Shown piece after piece: positions 15,889 to 23,769 of a stretch of 64,000 bases of DNA. The notes under the pieces were generated by a model, which did no database searches, was not told the DNA's origin, and worked only from the letters and a program-made list of their open reading frames with translations. The stretch's first letter is position 1. Every line of letters starts with the position of its first letter. The position numbers and the translations under genes are program-made. Origin of the DNA: JABFSM01 sp052389555 (GTDB taxonomy: Bacteria > Gemmatimonadota > Gemmatimonadetes > Gemmatimonadales > GWC2-71-9); NCBI GenBank assembly GCA_052389555.1, contig JBQTHV010000036.1, positions 38,665 to 102,664 of the forward strand, read 5' to 3'.

Positions 15889-17358
15889 ATGCGCCCTCTC
15901 GACCTCGCCGTCATCCTGCTCTACTTCGCCCTCACGCTCGGGGTGGGGCTCTGGGTCACCCGGTCGCAGCGCACCGCGAGCGACTATTTCCTGGGCGCCC
16001 GCGACCTTCCCGCCTCCGCGGTTCTGCTGTCCATCGTGGCGACCGAGACCTCGGCGCTCACCGTCATCTCGATTCCCGGGTTAGGGGCCCGGGGCGATCT
16101 CACCTTCCTCCAGCTCGCGTTCGGCTACCTGGTCGGCCGGTCCCTGGTGGCCTGGTGGCTGCTGCCGGGGTATTTCACCGGCCAGCAGGAGACCGCGTAT
16201 GCCCGCCTGGAATCGCGGTTCGGCACCGGCACCCGGCGGCTGATCTCGGGGTGCTTTCTGGCCACTCGCTTCCTGGGAGACGGGGTGCGAATCTTCGCGG
16301 GGGCGATTCCCCTCGCGCTGGTGACCGGCTGGAGTATTCCGGGAGCCATTCTGGCCATGGGCGCGGTGACCCTGCTCTACACCTACCTCGGGGGACTCAA
16401 AGCGGTGGTGTGGGCCGACGTGATCCAGCTCGTGGTATACCTGGGCGGCGGGCTCGCCGCGCTCGCCATTGCAGCCGGTCTCGCCGGCGGTCTCGGGCCG
16501 GCGCTCGATCTCGCCGCGGCGGCCGACAAGCTTCGGATCGTGAATCCCTCGCTCTCGCTCTCCGCGCCATACACGTTTCTCGGCGGGATGGTGGGGGGCG
16601 CCCTGCTCTCGGCAGCCTCCCACGGCACTGATCATCTCATCGTGCAGCGGCTGCTCGCGACCCGATCGCTCCGCGATGCTCGCCGGGCCCTGGTAGGGTC
16701 GGGCGTCGTGGTGATTCTGCAGTTCCTGCTGTTCCTCCTGGTGGGCGTCACGATCTGGGCCGCGGGTGCCGCGCCCGCCGAGGTCCCGGGCGACCAGGTC
16801 TTTCCCCGCTTCATCGTGACCAGTCTGCCGGCGGGACTGGCCGGGCTGGTGATCGCCGGCATTCTCGCGGCGGCCATGAGCACGATCAGCTCGTCGATCA
16901 ACGCGCTCGCCTCTTCGGTGACCCACGACTTCTACGCGAGCATCACGGGGCGGCGCGAGCCCGAGCACCTGCTCAAGGTGGGCCGCGGTTTCTCGGCGGT
17001 CTGGGGAGTCGGGCTGGTCGGTGCGGCGCTCGGGTTCGCCGCCTATGCCACCGAGACCGACACGCCGGTGGTCGTGCTGGCCCTCTCGATCGCGTCGGTG
17101 ACCTATGGGGCGCTGCTGGGCACCTTCCTGCTGGCCGGCCGGTGGCACCGGGCTCGAGGGCGCGACGCGGTGGCCGGTACCATCGTGACGCTGGCGGTCA
17201 TGCTGGTGGTTATCTTCGCGCGGCGGCTCACCGAGGTCCCCGGGTTAGGATGGCTCGCTCCGATCGGCTCGCTGGCCTGGCCCTGGTATGTTCCGCTCGG
17301 TACCGCTCTGACCCTTCTGGTCGGGATTGCCTCGAGCGCGGTGCGGCGAAACTCATGA
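15889..17358 (+). CDS. Sodium:solute symporter (SSS family)
   Basis: A 489-residue inner-membrane transporter with about 13 hydrophobic helices. Family hallmarks include an N-terminal YFLGARDLPASAVLLSI, ETSALTVISIPG, and GGLKAVVWADVIQ. SSS transporters use the sodium gradient to import sugars, sialic acid, amino acids or inositol. The stop overlaps the start of a BadF-type sugar kinase by 4 bases (ATGA), and muropeptide-degrading enzymes lie 2.5 kb upstream. GlcNAc or MurNAc is therefore the most likely cargo, by context only. Two TTA leucine codons (rare in this genome) occur inside copies of the dispersed 9-mer. Confidence 0.9.
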   Translation: MRPLDLAVILLYFALTLGVGLWVTRSQRTASDYFLGARDLPASAVLLSIVATETSALTVISIPGLGARGDLTFLQLAFGYLVGRSLVAWWLLPGYFTGQQETAYARLESRFGTGTRRLISGCFLATRFLGDGVRIFAGAIPLALVTGWSIPGAILAMGAVTLLYTYLGGLKAVVWADVIQLVVYLGGGLAALAIAAGLAGGLGPALDLAAAADKLRIVNPSLSLSAPYTFLGGMVGGALLSAASHGTDHLIVQRLLATRSLRDARRALVGSGVVVILQFLLFLLVGVTIWAAGAAPAEVPGDQVFPRFIVTSLPAGLAGLVIAGILAAAMSTISSSINALASSVTHDFYASITGRREPEHLLKVGRGFSAVWGVGLVGAALGFAAYATETDTPVVVLALSIASVTYGALLGTFLLAGRWHRARGRDAVAGTIVTLAVMLVVIFARRLTEVPGLGWLAPIGSLAWPWYVPLGTALTLLVGIASSAVRRNS

Positions 17359-18254
17359 CGATCCTGCTTGGCGTCGACGCGGGAGGAACCCGGACCACCA
17401 CGCTGGTAGCCCGGGGAGATCAGGTGATCGCCCGGGCCACCGGCAGCGCGGGTGCGGTGCGGCCGGGACGCGCGTTCCAGGCGGCAACCCGGATTGCCGC
17501 GGTGGCGCGACATGCGCTCACGGAAGCCGGTCTGCTGCAGGCCGGCGTCCTGACGGTCGGTGCCGCGGGCGTCGGCCGGGAGCCCGAGCGCACCGAGCTC
17601 CGCGAGGGACTGCGCACCGAGCGGCTCGCCGACCGGGTGGTGGTGACCGGGGATCTCGACATCGCGCTGCAGGCTGCTTTCGGCGACGGGCCCGGCATCG
17701 TCCTGCTCTCAGGGACGGGCAGCGTCGCGGTTGCGCGGACGCCGGATGGGACAGTCCACCGGCGCGGCGGCTACGGATGGCAGATCGGAGACGAGGGAAG
17801 CGGATTTGCCATTGGCCGCGCGGCACTCGCCGCCGTCTCCCGCGCGCGAGATGGCCGCGGGCCTGCCAGCGCCCTCAGCGATGCCGTGCTGCAGGCCTCG
17901 CCGGCGAGCGATTTCGATGGGCTGATCCGGTGGACCACCACCGCCGACCCGGCCGAGATCGCGGCCCTGGCGCCCTCGGTCTTTCGGGCCGCGCACACCG
18001 GCGACCCGGTCGCCCAGGGAATCGTGGCAGCGGCGGCGGAGGAGCTGGCCGCCCTGGTGGAATCGCTGGCCTCGCTCTTGGGAGACAGTCCGGCGATTCC
18101 GCTCGCCCTCGCCGGGGGAAACCTCGATCCGGGCCGCGGGCTGCGTCCCGCGGTGCTCGAGGTGCTGGAAGCCCGGCCCCGGTTCGCGATCCGGACCGAG
18201 CGGCTCGAGCCGGCGGAAGGGGCGCTGGCGCTCGCGCGCAAGCTTGCGGGTTAG
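17355..18254 (+). CDS. BadF/BadG-type amino-sugar kinase (GlcNAc/MurNAc kinase-like)
   Basis: A 299-residue ASKHA-fold kinase starting MTILLGVDAGGTRTTTL. The phosphate-1 loop is GVDAGGTRT, the phosphate-2 region is GIVLLSGTGSVA, and GGYGWQIGDEGSGFAIG is the family's conserved segment. Relatives phosphorylate GlcNAc or, as in clostridial MurK, both MurNAc and GlcNAc. It is translationally coupled to the symporter. Together with secreted NamZ and NagZ it completes an import-and-phosphorylate route for cell-wall sugars. The etherase MurQ is not in the window. The stop codon TAG lies inside a copy of CGGGTTAGG. Confidence 0.88.
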   Translation: MTILLGVDAGGTRTTTLVARGDQVIARATGSAGAVRPGRAFQAATRIAAVARHALTEAGLLQAGVLTVGAAGVGREPERTELREGLRTERLADRVVVTGDLDIALQAAFGDGPGIVLLSGTGSVAVARTPDGTVHRRGGYGWQIGDEGSGFAIGRAALAAVSRARDGRGPASALSDAVLQASPASDFDGLIRWTTTADPAEIAALAPSVFRAAHTGDPVAQGIVAAAAEELAALVESLASLLGDSPAIPLALAGGNLDPGRGLRPAVLEVLEARPRFAIRTERLEPAEGALALARKLAG

Positions 18255-18279
18255 GATCCAAAGACGACGCAGAAAAAAG

Positions 18280-18380
18280 CAAATCCACAGATTACGCGGA
18301 TTACGCAGATTCAACCGGATGAGTGACAAGCCACCGTCATCCGCGGTTAAACCGTGTAATCCGCGTAATCCGTGGATAAG
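18280..18380. repeat. Tandem-repeat-armed hairpin, ATTACGCGGATTACGCAGATT vocabulary
   Basis: The left arm (about 18280-18321, words cacagattacgcggattacg) and right arm (about 18337-18380, words gtgtaatccgcgtaatccgt) are inverted copies about 42 bases long with a 15-base spacer. It fills the gap between the convergent kinase and amino-acid permease genes. The same words recur at 30540-30568, where they encode part of a signal peptide. It is AT-richer than the surrounding genes. Confidence 0.8.
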
Positions 18381-18412
18381 CCCTTTCCATCCGACTCCTA
18401 GCCCGCGGCGCC

Positions 18413-19954
18413 CTAACCCGCGCTCTTCCCCGCCCGCCCCAGGCGGCTGTGGCGGATGCTGTAGAGGAAGTAGATCACCAGCCCGGCCAGCAGCCAGAGT
18501 CCGAACCGCTTCCAGGTAATCCCCGGCAGCTCGATCATCAGGTAGATGCAGGCCGCCACCGAGAGGAGCGGGGTCCAGGGCGCGCCCGGGACCCGGAAGG
18601 GTCTGGGGCGATCAGGATCCTTGACCCGCAGCACGATCACGCCGAGCGACACCAGGACAAAGGCGAACAGGGTTCCGATGTTGGTGAGGTCCACCACTTC
18701 GGCCACGTTCGCGAACGCCGCGAAGATCGCCACGAACAGCCCGGTGAGAATCGTGCCCACGTACGGCGTCTTGTAGCGCGGATGCACGCGGGCAAAGGCG
18801 GGCGGCAGGAGACCGTCCCGCGCCATCGAAAAGAAGATCCGGGGTTGCCCCAGCTGGAACACCAGGAGCACGCTGCCCATCGCGATCACCGCACCAAGGG
18901 CCACGATAAATCGGGAGACGTTGATGAGCACCGGCGGCCCGTCCGCCTGCGCGAGCGCGGTGATCATCGGCTCCGGGGTCCCCAGGGTGCGCCACGGCGC
19001 AATGCCGGTCATCACCGCCGTCATCACAACGTAGAGAATGGTGGTGATCACCAGGCTCATGATGATTCCGAACGGCATGTCACGCTGGGGGTTCCGGGCC
19101 TCTTCCGAGGCGGTGGAAACCGCGTCAAACCCGATGTAACTGAAGAAAATGATGGCTGCCGCCGCACTGATGCCCGCGAATCCGCTCGGCGCGAAGCCGC
19201 CCTGCGCCGGATCGGTCCAGTTGGCCGGCCGAATGAAGAACGCACCGACCGCAATGAAGAAGAGAATGATCCCGATCTTGAGCAATACCATCGCGTTGTT
19301 GGTATTGGCCGACTCGCGGATCCCGATGACCAGGATCACCGTGATGACCGCCACCGAGAAAAAGGCGGGCAGGTTGGCGATGAGCGGCACTCCGAAGACG
19401 GTAGGCGCCGCGCTCAGGGCGGACGCGTGGTAGAGGTTGCTCGGATCAGTCGCGCCCCCGGCCACCGCCGCGGCCGCCAGGCTCGCGGATCGTGGGTCGG
19501 TCGCGAGCCAAGCGGGGAGATTGATCCCGAAGTGCCCGATCAGCTCGCGGAAATAGCCGGACCAGCCAATAGCCACGCCGATGTTTCCCACGGCGTACTC
19601 GATGATCAGGTCCCAGCCAATGATCCAGGCAATCAGCTCGCCGAGGGAAGCATACGCATAGGTGTAGGCCGATCCGGAAATCGGGACCATGGCCGCGAAC
19701 TCGGCGTAGCAGAGCGCGGCAAATCCGCAGGCAACCGCCGTGATCAGGAAGGAGAGCACGATGGCGGGACCGGCGCCGGGCCGGGCGGGATCGCCCACGA
19801 TCGCCGTGCCGGTCGCGACGAAGATTCCCGCGCCGATGGTCGCTCCGATGCCTAACGCCGTGAGATGCCACTTCGTGAGGGTCCGGCGGAGGCCGCCGCG
19901 CTCGGCAATGTCGGACTCGAACTCGGCGACAGACTTCCGGCGGAAGAGCTGCAT
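18413..19954 (-). CDS. APC-superfamily amino-acid permease (cationic amino-acid transporter type)
   Basis: A 513-residue inner-membrane protein with 12 or more hydrophobic helices. The first helix contains GIGATIGAGIFVATGTAI, the APC unwound-helix motif that contacts the amino group. EFAAMVPISGSAYTYAYA and FSYIGFDAVSTASEEARNP are typical of the CAT subfamily. It probably imports an amino acid by proton coupling; the specificity is not readable. The gene is single and is convergent with the sugar kinase, with a repeat hairpin between them. Its stop lies inside a copy of the dispersed 9-mer (18412-18420). Confidence 0.9.
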   Translation of the reverse strand: MQLFRRKSVAEFESDIAERGGLRRTLTKWHLTALGIGATIGAGIFVATGTAIVGDPARPGAGPAIVLSFLITAVACGFAALCYAEFAAMVPISGSAYTYAYASLGELIAWIIGWDLIIEYAVGNIGVAIGWSGYFRELIGHFGINLPAWLATDPRSASLAAAAVAGGATDPSNLYHASALSAAPTVFGVPLIANLPAFFSVAVITVILVIGIRESANTNNAMVLLKIGIILFFIAVGAFFIRPANWTDPAQGGFAPSGFAGISAAAAIIFFSYIGFDAVSTASEEARNPQRDMPFGIIMSLVITTILYVVMTAVMTGIAPWRTLGTPEPMITALAQADGPPVLINVSRFIVALGAVIAMGSVLLVFQLGQPRIFFSMARDGLLPPAFARVHPRYKTPYVGTILTGLFVAIFAAFANVAEVVDLTNIGTLFAFVLVSLGVIVLRVKDPDRPRPFRVPGAPWTPLLSVAACIYLMIELPGITWKRFGLWLLAGLVIYFLYSIRHSRLGRAGKSAG

Positions 19955-19984
19955 CGGTCCTGCCCTCAGTGTCAGACGGAAAAG

Positions 19985-20770
19985 TCAGAAGGAGACTCGC
20001 ACCACCGCCACACCCGGGATCACCTGCCCCTCCGCATTGCGGGCGGGGCGGAAGCGGTAGGCCCGCATCGCGTCCTCCAGCTTCCTGGCGTAGGCCCGGT
20101 CGGGAATATCCGGAATGAACACCACTCGTTCGACCCGCCCGTCGGCGAGCACGAAAAAGTTAACGTCGATGCTCTGGCCTCGCAGAGTCCGCGGGTAATC
20201 GAACGGCGGCAGGATCAGCCGAGTCGGTTCCGGCGGTCGAGCTCTGCCGCGCGCGGAATCTGCCGGGGTTCCGGCCGTCCCGGTTCCCGGACCCGCTCCC
20301 GATCCGGTTCCCGGCCCGGTGCCGGATCCGCTTCCCCCACCGGTTCCGGTCCCGCTGCCGGCTGACGCGTTCGCGGCTGCTGTCGCGCTGGAGTCCGCCG
20401 GCGGATTCGCCGGCGGCAGAACCGCCCGTTCCGCGATGGGTTGGGGCGGCACGATCCGTCGGGGCGGTACGACAGGAGCGACCCGAGCGCGCTCCTGCCT
20501 TGGAGTCTCCGGAGCGGCGAGTGGCGCAAGATTGATCATGGTGATCTCGCGGACTATCCCGCCGCGACCGCCGCCCCCGCCGATCCGCGCGCCGGGCGGG
20601 TCGGTCAGCGAGGACCACGGATTCGAGTTCTGAGTCAGCTCAACGATCGACAGGAGCAACGCGAGATGCATCACCAGCGACAGCCAGGCACCGTCGCGGC
20701 GCGCACGCATCCGCGGCATTTCGAGCCGCGGGGGAGGAAGTGGCGGAAGGGGAAGCGGACCAGGCACCAT
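19985..20770 (-). CDS. TonB-like periplasmic-spanning protein with Gly/Thr-rich linker
   Basis: Starting at the ATG at 20770, 261 residues: a Pro-rich start (MVPGPLPLPPLPPPRLEMP), one membrane segment (LSLVMHLALLLSIVEL), a Pro/Ala region, and a low-complexity GSGTGTGGGSGSGTGPGTGS linker. A C-terminal TonB-type domain follows (LRGQSIDVNFFVLADGRVER, then YARKLEDAMRAYRFRPARN). An upstream in-frame ATG at 20836 adds 22 residues. TonB proteins carry energy from ExbBD to outer-membrane receptors. It follows the degraded tonB copy, outside the exb terminator, so it may have its own promoter. Confidence 0.78.
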   Translation of the reverse strand: MVPGPLPLPPLPPPRLEMPRMRARRDGAWLSLVMHLALLLSIVELTQNSNPWSSLTDPPGARIGGGGGRGGIVREITMINLAPLAAPETPRQERARVAPVVPPRRIVPPQPIAERAVLPPANPPADSSATAAANASAGSGTGTGGGSGSGTGPGTGSGAGPGTGTAGTPADSARGRARPPEPTRLILPPFDYPRTLRGQSIDVNFFVLADGRVERVVFIPDIPDRAYARKLEDAMRAYRFRPARNAEGQVIPGVAVVRVSF

Positions 20771-20819
20771 CTCTAGTGTAATCCCAGAGGGGTCCCCGGC
20801 GAAGCGGGGCGGGACCGTG

Positions 20820-21172
20820 CTACGGCGTGATGGCAAACACGAACCGTTGCTGCACCAATTGGCAAACCGGGCGCCCGTTGATTCGAGCCGGCCGGAACCG
20901 ACTGCGCTGGAGCGCTTCGCGGGCGGGCAGCTCGAAGTGTGAATGGGAGCTGGCGACCACCTTCCAGCTATTCAGCTCAACATGGCCGCTGGTATCTACG
21001 ACAAATTGGGCCTCGACGAATCCTTCGATGCCGGCATGCTGAAGGAGCGGAGGATGACGTGGGTCGGGACGATGGATCCCGCAGCGAGCAGCGCATGCAG
21101 CAGGGCGGACCAGGCGATCGATACACCGGGACGAATTCCGGCGGCCCGGGATTCGATGAGTCTCTCGAACAT
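20820..21172 (-). pseudogene. Degraded tonB paralogue (internal deletion plus frameshift)
   Basis: The frame starting at the ATG at 21172 reads MFERLIESRAAGIRPGVSIA, matching the start of the intact TonB at 22970-23671 (MFENLVESK...). After about 35 residues the homology jumps, in a different frame, to the TonB C-terminal domain: HAGIEGFVEAQFVVDTSGH to QLVQQRFVFAITP, matching QAGVQGFVEAQYVVDTTGH to QLVQQRFGFTIGQ. The Pro-rich periplasmic linker is missing. The break lies near 21055. The C-terminal part is well preserved, so the loss looks recent, or the fragment could still be made from another start. Confidence 0.75.
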
Positions 21173-21290
21173 GGCAAGAACTCCGGGTTAGGGCCCTTGA
21201 CCAAGTAACTGCCTCCGGATGGATTCCCGATGACCGACGGATGACAACGTCCCGTGGCTCCAATGACAAATCGATGACCGCAGGTCACCG

Positions 21291-21320
21291 CAAAACAAAC
21301 AGGGGCCCGAAGGCCCCTGT
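21291..21320 (-). terminator. Rho-independent terminator of the tonB-exbBDD operon
   Basis: Read on the minus strand, ACAGGGGCC-TTCG-GGCCCCTGT is a perfect 9-bp stem closed by a UUCG tetraloop and followed by TTGTTTTG. It begins 22 bases after the last exbD stop. It separates the intact operon from the broken tonB copy downstream. Confidence 0.9.
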
Positions 21321-21342
21321 CCCGTCCATGAACCCGCGGTCC

Positions 21343-21750
21343 TCAGGTCTTGGGCGTGAACCCGATCACCTGGATCCCGGCACCCCGGGCCACATCCATG
21401 GCCTCGATCACTTCCTGGTAGACCCGGTTCCCCGCTGCCTTCACGAACAGCAGCTTGGCGGGCCGCGGATCGAAGATCGCGCGGATCTGGGTATCGAGCT
21501 GATTCTTCGGTACCGCTTGGCCGTTGATCGAGTAGCTGCCATCCGCCGCGATCTCGAGCACGATCTGGGTGGATGGCGCATTCGACGTCGTCTGGATCGG
21601 CGGCGGCACCTGCGCGTCCACCGCCATCCGGCTGAGCGGCAGCGAGATCATGAAGATGATCAGGAGCACGAGCAGGATGTCGATCATCGGGATCACGTTC
21701 GGCTCGGAGGTGATGCCGCCCGGTCCGCCCTGCTGAACTTGCATGCCCAT
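21343..21750 (-). CDS. exbD: ExbD/TolR-type biopolymer transport protein (second copy)
   Basis: A 135-residue protein with a short cytoplasmic N-terminus, one membrane helix (IPMIDILLVLLIIFMISL) with the conserved Asp of the proton channel, and a periplasmic domain ending GIQVIGFTPKT. It pairs with ExbB to drive TonB. A second exbD lies 12 bases upstream. Two different ExbD subunits next to one ExbB suggest a mixed stator or two alternative complexes. It is the last gene before the operon terminator. Confidence 0.9.
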   Translation of the reverse strand: MGMQVQQGGPGGITSEPNVIPMIDILLVLLIIFMISLPLSRMAVDAQVPPPIQTTSNAPSTQIVLEIAADGSYSINGQAVPKNQLDTQIRAIFDPRPAKLLFVKAAGNRVYQEVIEAMDVARGAGIQVIGFTPKT

Positions 21751-21762
21751 ACGAGGCCCTCC

Positions 21763-22212
21763 CTATTGCGCGGGGAGGCCACACGCCGAGCGGTCCTGGC
21801 ACTCGGTGATGGCCCGCAGAACCCGCACGCCCGCCTTCCGGGCGATCTCGACCGCGTCCTGGACCTTAGCGAACGGCAGGTCCTTGTGGGCGCGGAAGTG
21901 CAGGATCTTGTCTTCCGTGTGCGTGGTGGCGTAGATGCTCCGCAACTGGTCCTCCAGCACCTCGGTCGGAATGTGATTGCCGTTCAGGAAATAGTCCCCG
22001 CCGATATCGATCCCCAGCACGACCTCGTTTTCGCCCTCCGGGCGCTTGTCGAGGTTGGTGCCGATCGGCATGGTGGCCTTGAAGCCGGCGGCGAGCAGGG
22101 GCGTCACGATCATGAAGATGATCAACAGCACCAGCATGATGTCGATCATCGGAATGACGTTCGGCTCCGATTTGACGGCCGTCTGGCCGGCCTTCTCAGC
22201 TGATGTGGCCAC
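21763..22212 (-). CDS. exbD: ExbD/TolR-type biopolymer transport protein (first copy)
   Basis: A 149-residue protein with the same plan as its neighbour: cytoplasmic start MATSAEKAGQTAVKSEPNVI, a membrane helix with the key Asp in PMIDIMLVLLIIFMIVTP, and a periplasmic domain containing FRAHKDLPFAKVQDAVEIAR. The start overlaps the exbB 3' end by 17 bases, so translation is coupled. The periplasmic domain differs considerably from the second ExbD, so the duplication is old. Confidence 0.9.
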   Translation of the reverse strand: MATSAEKAGQTAVKSEPNVIPMIDIMLVLLIIFMIVTPLLAAGFKATMPIGTNLDKRPEGENEVVLGIDIGGDYFLNGNHIPTEVLEDQLRSIYATTHTEDKILHFRAHKDLPFAKVQDAVEIARKAGVRVLRAITECQDRSACGLPAQ

Positions 22213-22942
22213 TGCCGCTCACCGCCTTCTGAGCCTGGAACTCCTTGGTGAAGATCGAGCGGCCGAATTCGCTGCCGACACTCTTGATGAGGTAGTCGAT
22301 CAGCTCCTTCGACGTATAGGTCATCTCGACCGTCAGGTTCTCGACCTTGGTAGTGAAGTAGTTGTAGAACCACACCGCCGGGATCGCGACCGCGAGGCCG
22401 AGCGCCGTGGTGATCAGCGCTTCCGCGATACCCTTGGAGATTCCGGCCAAGCCGCCCGAGGTCCCCCCGGCGTTGATCGCGGAGAACGCCTGCACGATAC
22501 CCATCGTGGTTCCCAACAGACCCACGAACGGTGCCGTGGCGCCTACGGTCGCCAGCACGCCGAGCCCGCGCTTGAACTCGGAGAGCACGATCAACATCTG
22601 CCGTTCCACCGCACGCTCCGCCGAATTGATGTCGGCAGCCGTAATGGTGGCGCGGTCCCTGAGCAGCGGCTTCACTTCCTGCAGCGCTCCACCCAGCACC
22701 CGGGAGACATGGCTCCCCTGGTTCTTCTCGGAGAGCGTGATCGCCTGATCGAGCTGCTCTTCCTGGATGGCCCGCGAGAACTGGGGCGCGAACTTGCGGG
22801 TGGCCAAGGTGCTCTTGCGCACCTGCCAGAGCCTATTCAGCGCGATGGTGAGCGAGAAGAAGGACATGATGAGCAGCGTAATCACGATCCCCTTGGCAAA
22901 GGGACCGGCATCACGCCACAGCTGGAGAATATCTACACCCAT
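22196..22942 (-). CDS. exbB: ExbB/TolQ-type proton channel protein
   Basis: A 248-residue inner-membrane protein. It has a first helix near residues 18-38 (GIVITLLIMSFFSLTIALN), then a long cytoplasmic loop, and two C-terminal helices with the family signatures GVLATVGATAPFVGLLGTTM and GIAEALITTALGLAVAIPAV. ExbB forms the pentameric channel around ExbD. It lies between tonB (27 bases upstream) and the two exbD genes in one transcript. Confidence 0.93.
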   Translation of the reverse strand: MGVDILQLWRDAGPFAKGIVITLLIMSFFSLTIALNRLWQVRKSTLATRKFAPQFSRAIQEEQLDQAITLSEKNQGSHVSRVLGGALQEVKPLLRDRATITAADINSAERAVERQMLIVLSEFKRGLGVLATVGATAPFVGLLGTTMGIVQAFSAINAGGTSGGLAGISKGIAEALITTALGLAVAIPAVWFYNYFTTKVENLTVEMTYTSKELIDYLIKSVGSEFGRSIFTKEFQAQKAVSGSGHIS

Positions 22943-22969
22943 GCTGGACTCCTTGGACGGGAAAAAAGG

Positions 22970-23671
22970 TTACTGGCCGATCGTGAACCCGAATCGCTGC
23001 TGCACCAGCTGCCGGACGGCCCGGCCCTTGATGCGGGCCGGCTTGAACACACTCTTCATCGCTGCCTCGCGGGCCGGCGCCTCGAACTGGGGATGGGTGC
23101 TCTTGGTCACCTTCCAGGAGGCCGGTTCAGCGTGGCCGGTAGTATCGACGACGTACTGCGCTTCCACGAATCCCTGCACCCCGGCCTGCTGGAGCACCGG
23201 CGGATACCGCGGCTTGGGCTGGTTGATCGGAGCCACCGGATCATCGACTTCCTCGGCGAGGAACGCTTCGCCAGTAACCGGTCCGGTCCCACCAGCGATA
23301 CCGGTGGCGATGCCGCCTTCAACCCCCTTTCCGCTGAAGTCCGCCGCGTTGAACCGCTCGTTGAGGTTGACCGGAGGAATCTCCTTCGGGATCTCGGTCG
23401 GCGGCATCACGGTCTGGAAGCCGAGCGGCGGCGGGTTAGCGGTCACGATGGCCTCCGGCGGCGGCGTCTCCGGCGGCGGCGGCGGCGGCGGCTCCGGCGG
23501 CTTGAGCCACACCATCGTGGTGTCCGACAGAATGTCCTCCATCGTCTCGGCGGCACTCTTGGTCGCCACTACGGCCCCGGCGATCACCGCCGTGTTAATG
23601 ATGGCCGACAGGACCGCCTGCTTGAAGGTCTTCTGCTTCTTGGGTTTCGATTCTACCAGGTTCTCGAACAT
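22970..23671 (-). CDS. tonB: TonB energy-transducing protein
   Basis: A 233-residue protein beginning MFENLVESKPKKQKTFKQAV, with one membrane segment (AVLSAIINTAVIAGAVVA), a Pro-rich stretch (PPEPPPPPPPETPPP) that spans the periplasm, and a C-terminal TonB domain from about residue 150 (PRYPPVLQQAGVQGFVEAQY). It is the first gene of the tonB-exbB-exbD-exbD operon. The N-terminal MFEN-type start recurs in the broken paralogue at 20820-21172, showing that the operon once had a second such gene. Confidence 0.88.
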   Translation of the reverse strand: MFENLVESKPKKQKTFKQAVLSAIINTAVIAGAVVATKSAAETMEDILSDTTMVWLKPPEPPPPPPPETPPPEAIVTANPPPLGFQTVMPPTEIPKEIPPVNLNERFNAADFSGKGVEGGIATGIAGGTGPVTGEAFLAEEVDDPVAPINQPKPRYPPVLQQAGVQGFVEAQYVVDTTGHAEPASWKVTKSTHPQFEAPAREAAMKSVFKPARIKGRAVRQLVQQRFGFTIGQ

Positions 23672-23769
23672 CGCGAGGGCGCCTCCCAGAGACTCATCTT
23701 CTTCCTAATAGTAGATGCCGATGGGTAGCTCGAGCTTCACCGCCGGATGACAATTCGATGACAAAACGA

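Noticed and set aside
18449..19855. A 468-residue plus-strand frame opposite the amino-acid permease
   Set aside because: It is an antisense shadow; the permease frame has complete family motifs.
22046..23728. A 560-residue plus-strand frame opposite exbB/exbD/tonB
   Set aside because: It crosses several real genes on the other strand and has shadow composition (poly-Arg and Gly runs).
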